A DNA stretch of 11,268 nucleotides from Helicobacteraceae bacterium (GTDB taxonomy: Bacteria; Campylobacterota; Campylobacteria; Campylobacterales; Sulfurimonadaceae). The stretch spans positions 1 to 11,268 of the forward strand of contig WFMO01000207.1 of NCBI GenBank assembly GCA_015489055.1. Direction: 5' to 3'. Positions 1-7,235 of this stretch are shown here, one piece after another (within the stretch, counting starts at the first letter, position 1; every line of letters starts with the position of its first letter). The translations under genes and the position numbers were made by a program. The notes under the pieces were generated by a model. It saw only the letters and a program-made list of their open reading frames with translations, had not been told where the DNA came from and made no database searches.

Positions 1-1307
1 AAGTCATAATCTTCCGATAAACCCTCAAGTGCTTCTCGCAAGGTATGAGGCATCTGAGGGATGCCGCGCTGTGCTATTTCAGCTTGAGAGAGCTCAAAAA
101 GATCTTCATTTAATGGACCAACCGGAACTGTTTTATCTTTGATACCGTCTAATCCTGCTAGCATCATAACAGCAAAAGCAAGATAAGGGCAAGCAGTTGA
201 GTCCGGGAACCTCATCTCAATTCTTGTAGCTTTTTCACCTGCACCGTATGGAACACGACAAGCAGCAGATCTATTTTGTGAAGAATAAGTCAATATGCTT
301 GGTGCTTCAAATCCTGGGATTAATCTTTTGTAAGAGTTTGTTGATGCATTTGTAAAAGCCGCAACTGCTGCGGAATGTTTAAATATTCCACCGACATAAT
401 TAACTGCCAAATCACTTAAGTTGCCATAATTACCCTCTGCATAAAAAAGATTTTTACCATCTTTCCATAAAGATTGATGGGTATGCATACCGTTTCCATT
501 GTCGCCATAAAGTGGTTTTGGCATAAATGTAGCAGTTTTACCGTTTAGATGAGCTATCATTTTAACAACATACTTGTATTTTTGAACATTGTCAGCAGCA
601 CCGATAATATCTGAAAACACAATACCTATCTCACCTTGACCCTGCGCTACTTCATGATGACCTAAAATAACTTCTAAGCCAACTTGCTCTAGGACCTGCA
701 TCATTTCAGCGCGCAAATCAACCATAGAGTCAGTAGGTGCTACAGGGAAATAACCCCCTTTTGTGCCTGGTCGATGTCCGGTATTGTACATATCATCATA
801 CGAGGTATTTGAATTCCACTCACCCTCTTCTGTATCTACTTTGTAGCCTGCTTCATTAATCTTATCGACAAATTTTACATCATCAAAAATAAAAAATTCA
901 TTTTCAGGACCAAAATAAGCAGCATCTGCAATACCTATCTCTTCGGCATGTTTAAGTGCTTTTTTAGCAATCGAACGCGGGCATCTCTCATATAGTTCAC
1001 CCTTATAAATATCGTAAACATCACAAAATATAATAATAGTAGGATCGGCGGTGAAAGGATCTAAAAATGCTGTAGGAACATCTGCTTTTAATAGCATATC
1101 AGATTGATTAATAGGCTGCCATGCTTCAATAGATGAACCGTCAAACGGAAAACCATTTTCAAGATTATCTTTGTTAACTGCACTGTAACGATATGACAAA
1201 TGATGCCACATACCTTTAATATCAGTAAATCGCAAATCTACAAACTGTACTTCGTTATCATCACAGTATGTAAAAAACTCATTTACATTACTTACAAAAT
1301 TTCCCAT
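1..1307 (-). CDS. glnA: Glutamine synthetase type I, 3'-truncated by window edge
   Basis: Makes glutamine from glutamate, ammonia and ATP in the cytoplasm; the main ammonia-assimilating enzyme and a soluble dodecamer in this family. 435 codons are visible from the ATG at 1305-1307; class I enzymes run about 470 residues, so roughly the last 40 are outside the window. Visible motifs are FDGSSIEAW (residues 55-63), the ATP/metal segment GPENEFFIF (133-141), the [11 protein letters not shown] loop (216-226), [16 protein letters not shown] (264-279) and the NRSAACRVP region (345-353). The E. coli-type insert around [12 protein letters not shown] is present. The site equivalent to the E. coli adenylylation motif NLYDLP reads DLFELS (402-407), with Phe404 replacing the tyrosine. 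The ribosome binding site CAGGAGA precedes the ATG by 7 bases. It lies 82 bp downstream of ppsA on the same strand and seems to have its own promoter. Identity is very secure. Confidence 0.97.
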   Translation of the reverse strand, partial: MGNFVSNVNEFFTYCDDNEVQFVDLRFTDIKGMWHHLSYRYSAVNKDNLENGFPFDGSSIEAWQPINQSDMLLKADVPTAFLDPFTADPTIIIFCDVYDIYKGELYERCPRSIAKKALKHAEEIGIADAAYFGPENEFFIFDDVKFVDKINEAGYKVDTEEGEWNSNTSYDDMYNTGHRPGTKGGYFPVAPTDSMVDLRAEMMQVLEQVGLEVILGHHEVAQGQGEIGIVFSDIIGAADNVQKYKYVVKMIAHLNGKTATFMPKPLYGDNGNGMHTHQSLWKDGKNLFYAEGNYGNLSDLAVNYVGGIFKHSAAVAAFTNASTNSYKRLIPGFEAPSILTYSSQNRSAACRVPYGAGEKATRIEMRFPDSTACPYLAFAVMMLAGLDGIKDKTVPVGPLNEDLFELSQAEIAQRGIPQMPHTLREALEGLSEDYD

Positions 1308-1330
1308 AAATTATCTCCTGATTTGAATTC

Positions 1331-1367
1331 TATTCATCATTTTAACAGATATTTCTTAATATAGCGA
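1331..1367 (-). promoter_or_regulatory. Candidate glnA promoter
   Basis: On the minus strand a TAAAAT hexamer (1339-1344), preceded by TGT, fits a -10 box and would give a leader of about 25 bases before the glnA ATG. No clear -35 box is seen, as is usual in Campylobacterota. Just upstream of it, a 5-bp inverted repeat ATATT-TCTT-AATAT (plus-strand 1349-1362) could be a regulator site, but such repeats arise easily in AT-rich DNA. The whole call is inference from sequence pattern. Confidence 0.35.
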
Positions 1368-1389
1368 AAAACTATTGTTTAAATTTTAC

Positions 1390-3798
1390 TCACTTTTCGT
1401 ATTCATTTATCATTTGCATAGTTTTTAACACGCTATCTGGGTTTAGACTGATAGAATCAATATTTAATTCAACTAGAAATTTTGCCATCTCCGGATAATC
1501 TGATGGCGCCTGGCCACATATACCGCTGTGTCTGCCGTTTCTCTTAGCGCCATTTACAGCCATCTCAATCATCTTTTTAACTCCGTTATCTCGTTCATCA
1601 TAATCAAACGCCACAATATCACTATCTCTGTCAACACCAAGAGTTAATTGTGTTAAATCATTGCTTCCTATACTAAAGCCGTCAAAAAGCTTGCTGAATT
1701 CATCAATTAAAATAACGTTATTTGGAATTTCACACATGACATAAACTTCAAGAGCATTTTCTCCACGTTTTAGACCATATTTCTCCATCGTTTTAAGTAC
1801 CAATTCGCCCTCTTGCACTCTTCTGCAAAATGGGATCATTAAAATTACATTGGTAAATCCCATCTCATCTCTTACTCTTTTCATAGCAGCGCACTCTAGT
1901 GCGAAACCCTCTTCATAGCTAGGATGAGCATAACGCGCCGCACCTCTAAAGCCTATCATAGGATTTGCTTCAACAGGCTCAAAAAATTTACCACCAACTA
2001 GTGAAGCGTATTCATTTGTTTTAAAGTCGCTCATTCTAACGACACACGGATTTGGATAAACGCTAGCGGCAATAGTAGCTATGCCCTCAGAGAGTGTTTT
2101 AACAAAAAAATCTGTCATAGAATCATATCCCGCGCTGATAAGCTTTAACTCATCCTTTGTTTTATCATCAACTCTTTGGGGATGAATAAGTGCCATTGGG
2201 TGCGCTTTAATATACTCATTAATTATAAACTCCATTCTAGCTAGTCCAATGCCGTCAACTGGCATAGAAGCCAAAGAAAATGCCAGATCCGGATTACCCA
2301 GATTCATCATAATCTCAGTTTTTGGTTTTTTAATTGAACTCAGATCTGTTTTAATAATCTCAAAATCCAGTTTTCCTTTATAAACAAAGCCGTTTTCACC
2401 CTCAGCACAGCTTACCGTAACCTCATCACCATTATTTAATATCTCTGTTGCATTATGTGCGCCGACAACAGCAGGAATCCCAAGTTCTCTGCTGATAATT
2501 GCCGCATGGCAGGTTCTACCGCCTTTATTGGTCACGATGCCTGAAGCTATCTTCATAATAGGCTCCCAATCAGGCGTAGTCGTATCTGCTACAAGAATTT
2601 CACCCTCTTTAAAATCTTTTAAGTAGGTGACATTTGGTATAATGTGTACTTTTGCACTTCCTATTTTAGTACCGACTGCTTTACCTGTTGCTACAACATC
2701 TCCTCTTTGTTTTAACTTATAATGTTCAAGAATATTGCCATGTTTTTGCGATACAACCGTCTCAGGGCGAGCTTGCACCATGTAAAGTTGTCCGTCAATA
2801 CCATCTTTTGCCCACTCCATATCCATTGGCTTGTTGTGATGAATCAAGGTTGAATAATGATCTTCAACTTTAATAGCATAATTAGCTAATGTCATTACAT
2901 CTTCATCGCTTATGCAAAAACTATTTTGCTCCTCTTTTGTAGTAGAAATATTTCTTGTATATTCAACGGAAATATTATCTAAGTTGATATTGTCTGAAAA
3001 TATCATTTTTTTCTGTTTTGCTCCTAATGATCTTTTTAAAACATTGCGAAAACCTTTTTTATAAGTTGGCTTATGAACATAAAAACTATCAGGATCAACA
3101 CTGCCTTGAACGACATTTTCACCAAGACCTAAAGAAGCATTGATAAATACGACATCGTTAAATCCTGTTTCAGTATCAAGACTAAACATAACACCGCTTG
3201 AGCCTATATCGCTCCTTACCATTTTCATGACAACCACGGAAAGATATACTTTTAAATAATCAAAGTTATTATCAAATTTATAGTGTATGCTTCTGTCTGT
3301 AAAATTTGACGCCAGACATCTTTTATATGCATCAAGCAAGGCATCTTCACCTTGAATATTAAGATAAGTATCATTTTGTCCGGCAAAAGAAGCCTCAGGA
3401 GAATCTTCTGCCGTTGCCGATGATCTAACCGCCATTCTTACATCATCGCCATATTCCTCTTGTAGTTTTTTGTACCCCTGCAATATTTTTTGTTGCAACT
3501 TATGGGGAACTTGTGCATTTTGTATCAAATCTCTACATTTTTTTGCAATTTTTTGCAACGACTGCATACTTTTAATATCTAACTGCTCATATAAAAGTTC
3601 TCGTAACGGCTCCCACAACCTATTTTCTTTTAGATAATACACGTATGCTTCAGAAGTCACCGCAAAACCGTTAGGAACCTTCACATCTAAAGCAGTTAAA
3701 TGTTGATACATTTCACCTAAGTTTGCATTTTTACCGCCTACTTGTGCGACATCTTTAGTTCCTACTTCACTAAACCACTTTATAAAAACACTTTCCAT
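1390..3798 (-). CDS. ppsA: Phosphoenolpyruvate synthase (pyruvate, water dikinase)
   Basis: Converts pyruvate, ATP and water to phosphoenolpyruvate, AMP and phosphate, the gluconeogenic entry step in the cytoplasm. The 802 residues match the family length (E. coli 792) and all three domains are present. These are an N-terminal ATP-binding PPDK_N domain (about 15-345, with GGKNANLGEM at 21-30 and VRSSATAEDSPEASFAGQ at 124-141), the phosphohistidine swivelling domain (about 385-470, with GGRTCHAA holding His431), and the C-terminal PEP/pyruvate-binding barrel (about 495-800, with GSNDLTQLTLGVDRDS at 711-726 and Cys761 in CGQAPS). Thr429 matches the threonine phosphorylated by the PSRP regulator (DUF299) in other bacteria. 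The ATG at 3796-3798 follows GAGGAG with good spacing. It diverges from ilvE and precedes glnA. In a chemoautotroph it would feed sugar synthesis from fixed carbon, which is inference. No truncation or missing catalytic residue. Confidence 0.97.
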   Translation of the reverse strand: MESVFIKWFSEVGTKDVAQVGGKNANLGEMYQHLTALDVKVPNGFAVTSEAYVYYLKENRLWEPLRELLYEQLDIKSMQSLQKIAKKCRDLIQNAQVPHKLQQKILQGYKKLQEEYGDDVRMAVRSSATAEDSPEASFAGQNDTYLNIQGEDALLDAYKRCLASNFTDRSIHYKFDNNFDYLKVYLSVVVMKMVRSDIGSSGVMFSLDTETGFNDVVFINASLGLGENVVQGSVDPDSFYVHKPTYKKGFRNVLKRSLGAKQKKMIFSDNINLDNISVEYTRNISTTKEEQNSFCISDEDVMTLANYAIKVEDHYSTLIHHNKPMDMEWAKDGIDGQLYMVQARPETVVSQKHGNILEHYKLKQRGDVVATGKAVGTKIGSAKVHIIPNVTYLKDFKEGEILVADTTTPDWEPIMKIASGIVTNKGGRTCHAAIISRELGIPAVVGAHNATEILNNGDEVTVSCAEGENGFVYKGKLDFEIIKTDLSSIKKPKTEIMMNLGNPDLAFSLASMPVDGIGLARMEFIINEYIKAHPMALIHPQRVDDKTKDELKLISAGYDSMTDFFVKTLSEGIATIAASVYPNPCVVRMSDFKTNEYASLVGGKFFEPVEANPMIGFRGAARYAHPSYEEGFALECAAMKRVRDEMGFTNVILMIPFCRRVQEGELVLKTMEKYGLKRGENALEVYVMCEIPNNVILIDEFSKLFDGFSIGSNDLTQLTLGVDRDSDIVAFDYDERDNGVKKMIEMAVNGAKRNGRHSGICGQAPSDYPEMAKFLVELNIDSISLNPDSVLKTMQMINEYEK

Positions 3799-3827
3799 AT
3801 CAGTCTCCTCTTAATTCTTCTTTAAAT

Positions 3828-3836
3828 ATTATACCA
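3828..3836 (-). promoter_or_regulatory. Extended -10 promoter for ppsA
   Basis: Read on the minus strand this is TGGTATAAT, a perfect TGnTATAAT extended -10 element, 29 bases upstream of the ppsA ATG. Transcription would begin about 7 bases downstream, giving a short leader that holds the GAGGAG ribosome binding site. I see no convincing -35 hexamer at normal spacing, consistent with the sigma-70 promoters known in Campylobacterota. Confidence 0.6.
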
Positions 3837-3919
3837 TTAGTTCATTTACCAATACGGTTTAATAATAAACAAAATAATCAAAACTTACAACACCTTTAAT
3901 AAAACACAAATGAGTTATC

Positions 3920-3928
3920 TGCTAAAAT
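3920..3928 (+). promoter_or_regulatory. Extended -10 promoter for ilvE
   Basis: TGCTAAAAT matches TGnTATAAT except for one base and lies 36 bases upstream of the ilvE ATG, pointing toward it. The hexamer sits inside a small inverted repeat, GCTAA-AA-TTAGC (3921-3932), which could be an operator or chance. With the ppsA element at 3828-3836 it makes a divergent promoter pair about 85 bp apart. Confidence 0.5.
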
Positions 3929-3964
3929 TAGCAAATTTTTAAGCAACCATCGGAGAGCAACAAT

Positions 3965-4885
3965 ATGGAAAAGGCAAAATATATATGGATGAACGGCAAG
4001 TTTGTTGATTGGGACAACGCGCAAGTTCATGTGCTAACACACACTATTCACTACGGTAACGGTATCATAGAAGGCACAAAAGCATATAAGACTGATAAAG
4101 GGTATGCTATTTTTAGATTACAAGACCACACAAAGCGTTTATTTGAATCTGCGAAGATGGTTCTAATAGATATCCCTTTTACGGCTAAAGAGTTAAATAA
4201 CGCTCAAATAGAACTTATCCGTAAAAACAATTTTCAAGGAGATAATGTTTATATTCGCCCTTTTGCTTTTTTAGGATATGGCGTTATGGGAGTTTATCAC
4301 AAAAATGCTCCCGTTGAGACAGCTATAGCAGCATGGGAATGGGGTGCGTATTTAGGTGAAGAGGGGATGCAAAAAGGGATTAAATTAAAAATTTCTTCAA
4401 TTTCAAGACCTGCAAATACTTCAAATATGGGCAAGGCCAAAGCTACGGCAAATTATCTTAATTCGCAAATGGCAAAATATGAGGCTATTGATTGCGGATA
4501 CGATGAAGCACTGTTGTTAGATGACCAGGGGTATGTTGCCGAAGCCACGGGTGCAGCTTTTTTTATCATCAAAGACGGTATCCTTATCACGCCGCCAAAT
4601 GATAATTCTCTAGTATCTATAACACAAAAAACAGTTATAGAAATTGCTCATGATTTAGGTATGACCGTCAAAAGGCAACGAATATCAAGAGAGGACGTAT
4701 ATATTGCAGATGAAGCATTTTTAACAGGTACGGCAGCTGAAGTTACACCAGTTAGAGAGATTGACGCTCGCACTATAGGAAAAGGCGCTAGAGGGTCTCT
4801 GACTAAGCAGATACAAGACACATATTTTGATATAGTTTTTGGCAGAAATAAAAAATATGAGCATTATCTAACATATATTAACTAA
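3965..4885 (+). CDS. ilvE: Branched-chain amino acid aminotransferase
   Basis: A PLP-dependent class IV (fold type IV) aminotransferase that carries out the last step of leucine, isoleucine and valine synthesis using glutamate as amino donor, in the cytoplasm. Its 306 residues are close to the 309 of E. coli IlvE. The PLP-binding lysine aligns with Lys159 in the GKAKATANYLNS segment (156-167), and the conserved glutamate is Glu193 in YVAEATG. LTGTAAEVTPVREID (253-267) is the class IV signature near the cofactor phosphate, and the family C-terminus GSLTKQIQDTYF is complete. The N-terminal WMNGKFVDW and THTIHYGNGIIEG are also typical. The start is fixed by GGAGAG at 3952-3957, 7 bases before the ATG. 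It is the first gene of a plus-strand run followed 97 bp later by the SPFH gene, with a hairpin in the gap. D-amino-acid transaminase is the main related alternative, but the overall match favours IlvE. Confidence 0.95.
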   Translation: MEKAKYIWMNGKFVDWDNAQVHVLTHTIHYGNGIIEGTKAYKTDKGYAIFRLQDHTKRLFESAKMVLIDIPFTAKELNNAQIELIRKNNFQGDNVYIRPFAFLGYGVMGVYHKNAPVETAIAAWEWGAYLGEEGMQKGIKLKISSISRPANTSNMGKAKATANYLNSQMAKYEAIDCGYDEALLLDDQGYVAEATGAAFFIIKDGILITPPNDNSLVSITQKTVIEIAHDLGMTVKRQRISREDVYIADEAFLTGTAAEVTPVREIDARTIGKGARGSLTKQIQDTYFDIVFGRNKKYEHYLTYIN

Positions 4886-4914
4886 CCTATACTATATACT
4901 TTTAGAAATATAAG

Positions 4915-4949
4915 ATACCTCTAATGAGCAAAGCTCATTATTATGGTAT
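4915..4949 (+). terminator. Hairpin between ilvE and the SPFH gene
   Basis: A perfect 8-bp stem TAATGAGC/GCTCATTA (4922-4929 and 4933-4940) with a 3-base AAA loop, extended by an outer 5-bp stem ATACC/GGTAT (4915-4919 and 4945-4949) across a small internal loop. It begins 29 bases after the ilvE stop and ends 33 bases before the SPFH ATG. No proper T-tract follows, so full Rho-independent termination is doubtful; partial termination, an RNA processing or stability site, or a regulator-binding palindrome are alternatives. Near-consensus -10 hexamers lie just before it (TATAAG, 4909-4914) and on its 3' arm (TATTAT, 4939-4944), so a separate promoter for the next gene is also possible. Confidence 0.4.
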
Positions 4950-4982
4950 TTAACATTAGCAAGCAACACAAGGATATAAATA

Positions 4983-6035
4983 ATGGCAGCAGACATGAAT
5001 GACTATTTCAACAAGAAAAAAAGTCAAGGTGATAATTCAAACAATTCAAACATACCAAATATTAATTTTAACCCTTCGGGAGCTAAAATGATTATACTCT
5101 ATATTGCCCTTGGCATACTCATATTATTGATGCTTGCAAAACCGTTTGTAATCATCAATGAAGGCGAGAGAGGAATTTTATCTACAAACGGTAAATATCA
5201 ACAGCAAGCAATGCTGCCGGGACTGCATTTTATACTTCCTGTTATTCAAAAGGTCTATATGGTTGACACTAGAGTGCAAGTTATCAACTATGCAAGCGGT
5301 ATCGAAAGAGATACAGGCTCAGGGATAAAAAATAAACCGGCTATAAATGTTCTAGATAGAAGGGGCTTGCCGGTTTCCATTGAGCTGACCGTCCAATATA
5401 GATTAAACGCACAATATGCAGCACAAACAATAGCAAATTGGGGTTTTAGCTGGGAAGAAAAAATAATAAACCCTGTAGTTAGAGATGTTGTCAGAAATGT
5501 TATTGGCAAGTATGATGCCGAATCGCTTCCAAATAAAAGAAATGTGATTGCAACGCAAATTGAAACCGGCATCAGAGACAGCCTCAAAGGGCTTAAAAAT
5601 TCACCTGCAATTTTACAGTCTGTTCAGCTTCGTGAAATTTTATTGCCAAAAAAAGTAAAAAATCAAATAGAAAGAGTACAAATAGCCAAACAAGAAGTTC
5701 AACGTGCAGAACAAGAGGTAGCGCGCGCAAAACAAGAAGCTCTAAAACGTGCCGCACAAGCACAGGGTTTGGCAAACGCTATGAAAATCCAAGCTCTTGG
5801 AAGGGCTCAAGCCATAACCATTGAATCAAAAGCAAATGCACAGGCCAATATGATTATCGCTAAATCTTTAACAGCTAAGCTTCTACAATTGAAGCAGCTA
5901 AGTGTTCAAGGTAAATTTAATGAAGCTTTAAAAGCTGATAAAAATGCTAAAATATTTTTAACTCCAGGCGGTTCAACTCCAAATATTTGGGTTAATATGC
6001 AAGATAAACAGCAAAAAGCCGTAACAACACATTAG
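4983..6035 (+). CDS. SPFH/prohibitin-like membrane protein (HflK/HflC type)
   Basis: A single-pass inner-membrane scaffold of the SPFH (stomatin, prohibitin, flotillin, HflK/C) family. Relatives form large ring assemblies that organise membrane regions or restrain the FtsH protease. The 350 residues show an Asn/Ser-rich disordered N-terminal tail (1-35), one transmembrane helix (about 36-56), and the SPFH domain (about 54-220, starting at VIINEGERGILSTNG, with VDTRVQVINY and VSIELTVQYRLN). A long Ala/Gln/Glu/Lys-rich coiled coil follows (about 224-300, EVQRAEQEVARAKQEA), then a short tail. The start is set by AAGGA at 4970-4974. The hydrophilic tail before the helix resembles HflK more than HflC, and no partner gene lies beside it, so homo-oligomers are likely. 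Its place after ilvE matches what I recall of Campylobacter jejuni (Cj0269c/Cj0268c). hisIE follows after 8 bp, so the two are probably cotranscribed. The family is sure; the cellular role is not. Confidence 0.9.
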   Translation: MAADMNDYFNKKKSQGDNSNNSNIPNINFNPSGAKMIILYIALGILILLMLAKPFVIINEGERGILSTNGKYQQQAMLPGLHFILPVIQKVYMVDTRVQVINYASGIERDTGSGIKNKPAINVLDRRGLPVSIELTVQYRLNAQYAAQTIANWGFSWEEKIINPVVRDVVRNVIGKYDAESLPNKRNVIATQIETGIRDSLKGLKNSPAILQSVQLREILLPKKVKNQIERVQIAKQEVQRAEQEVARAKQEALKRAAQAQGLANAMKIQALGRAQAITIESKANAQANMIIAKSLTAKLLQLKQLSVQGKFNEALKADKNAKIFLTPGGSTPNIWVNMQDKQQKAVTTH

Positions 6036-6043
6036 GAAAATTT

Positions 6044-6718
6044 ATGCAAGATATTATAAAACAGATTGATTGGGAAAAGATAGACCTTCTCCCGGTCATC
6101 ATTCAAGATATCTCAAGACTTGAGGTGTTAATGATGGCATACATGGATCAAGAAGCACTGCGCCTCTCTTTACAGACAAAAATCGCCCATTATTTTTCAA
6201 GATCAAAACAGCGCATATGGAAAAAGGGGGAAAGTAGCGGCAACATTCAACACATCAAATCTTTTTATCTCGACTGCGATAACGATACACTTTTGATTAA
6301 GGTTGAACAAGTTGGGGTTGCATGTCATACAGGCAGAAAATCATGTTTTTTTAAAGAGCTTGAAACGGGCAATATTATAGCTCCGGTGCAATCAGATACA
6401 TCTTCTTCTTACGGCGTTATCGATACGCTATATCATACGATCCAAGAGAGAAAAAATGCAGATCCGGCACTTTCTTGGACTGCACAGTTGCTGAGCAAAG
6501 GCGATAACACCATTTTAAAGAAAGTGGTTGAAGAAGCCGGTGAATTTTGTTTTGCTGTTAAAGATGATGATGAGAAAGAGATTATCTACGAAGCAAGCGA
6601 TTTAACATATCATGTGCTAGTCGCACTAGCTAGTAAAAATATATCACCTGATAGAATCAAACAAGAGCTTAAACGCAGATTTGACATTAGCGGCATACAA
6701 GAGAAAAAGTCCAGGTAA
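6044..6718 (+). CDS. hisIE: Bifunctional phosphoribosyl-AMP cyclohydrolase / phosphoribosyl-ATP pyrophosphatase
   Basis: Carries out steps 2 and 3 of histidine synthesis in the cytoplasm: HisE splits pyrophosphate from phosphoribosyl-ATP, and HisI opens the purine ring of phosphoribosyl-AMP. The N-terminal HisI domain (about 10-115) shows AYMDQEAL (32-39), YFSRSKQRIWKKGESSG (50-66), the metal-binding DCDND (77-81) and the zinc cysteines Cys94 (VACHTGRKS) and Cys101. The C-terminal HisE domain (about 125-213) shows the MazG-like motifs VVEEAGEF (161-168) and EASDLTYH (183-190). At 224 residues it is slightly longer than the E. coli fusion (about 203). AGGA overlaps the SPFH stop codon (6034-6037) just before the ATG, so translation is probably coupled. 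No other his genes are present, so the pathway is dispersed. A conserved membrane-protein gene follows 4 bp downstream. Confidence 0.96.
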   Translation: MQDIIKQIDWEKIDLLPVIIQDISRLEVLMMAYMDQEALRLSLQTKIAHYFSRSKQRIWKKGESSGNIQHIKSFYLDCDNDTLLIKVEQVGVACHTGRKSCFFKELETGNIIAPVQSDTSSSYGVIDTLYHTIQERKNADPALSWTAQLLSKGDNTILKKVVEEAGEFCFAVKDDDEKEIIYEASDLTYHVLVALASKNISPDRIKQELKRRFDISGIQEKKSR

Positions 6719-6722
6719 AATC

Positions 6723-7235
6723 ATGAAAGCGCTTATTTCATTTTTTATACATAACCTAAATATGTATGATATTATCCTTTTTTCAGCTGTATTGATAGTT
6801 TTTCTTTTAATGCTTGTGCTTGCTGTCTTAGCAAGCCATAAAACAGTTATAGCTGCCTTGTTGCTTATAGCGTCCATAGCATTTGTCCTAATAGCACCGG
6901 TTTACGGATATATCAAAATAAATCAAAGAGTATATAGCCATACATGTAAAATAACACAATCAAAAAAGTTTATTTTCTCGCCTGCTCTTCTTGTTAGAGG
7001 ATACATCAAAAACACTTCAACCCATAGCTTTGGGCAATGTAAACTGATATTAGCAATTAGCAAGAAATCTAAATATAAATATATAAACCGTTTCTTAACA
7101 TTCAAGCCGTTTTATACGATGATTTTAAAAAAATCTAACATAGCACCCAATACTACGCAAAAATTTCAGACCATAATTCAACCATTTACATACAAGAGTG
7201 GATACACACTCTCATTAAGAGCAATGTGCCATTAA
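6723..7235 (+). CDS. Small two-helix membrane protein, DUF2393-like
   Basis: Function unknown. The 170-residue protein has two adjacent predicted transmembrane helices (about 14-38 and 42-64) and a basic C-terminal domain of about 105 residues. This domain contains LVRGYIKNTST (90-100) followed by alternating hydrophobic strands, a pattern like the small beta-sandwich domains seen in DUF2393 and FxLyD/DUF3426 proteins. It resembles DUF2393 proteins of Campylobacterota, but that assignment is by memory. Three cysteines (75, 106, 169) fall in the C-terminal domain. Lysine-rich segments after helix 2 argue for a cytoplasmic location, while the fold analogy argues for an exported one, so topology is open. 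The frame can be extended to an ATG at 6681 inside hisIE, but the ATG at 6723, 4 bp after the hisIE stop with AGG at 6713-6715, is preferred. Last gene of the plus-strand run; its stop overlaps the end of the convergent gene. Confidence 0.8.
   Translation: MKALISFFIHNLNMYDIILFSAVLIVFLLMLVLAVLASHKTVIAALLLIASIAFVLIAPVYGYIKINQRVYSHTCKITQSKKFIFSPALLVRGYIKNTSTHSFGQCKLILAISKKSKYKYINRFLTFKPFYTMILKKSNIAPNTTQKFQTIIQPFTYKSGYTLSLRAMCH

Noticed and set aside
1356..1389. Possible terminator after ppsA
   Set aside because: Only a 4-bp ATAG/CTAT stem with a T-rich loop is seen; too weak, so readthrough into glnA cannot be excluded.
2688..2873. Open frame of 61 codons on the plus strand inside ppsA
   Set aside because: Antisense shadow of a well-conserved gene, no ribosome binding site or recognisable protein.
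3938..4970. Similar AT-rich leader words (ATTAGCA and AGCAAC) before both ilvE and the SPFH gene
   Set aside because: Short, differently spaced words in AT-rich sequence; no evidence for a true duplicated element.
5288..5775. Two open frames of 99 and 60 codons on the minus strand inside the SPFH gene
   Set aside because: Both mirror the SPFH reading frame; their hydrophobic make-up follows from the complementary codons of the coding strand, and neither shows a family motif.
6681..6722. Upstream extension of the small membrane protein to an ATG inside hisIE
   Set aside because: It would add 14 hydrophilic residues and overlap the conserved end of hisIE; the ATG at 6723 fits the normal gene spacing.
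6644..7105. Minus-strand frames of 77 and 60 codons opposite hisIE and the small membrane protein
   Set aside because: They overlap the real genes on the other strand and show no initiation signal or known motif.
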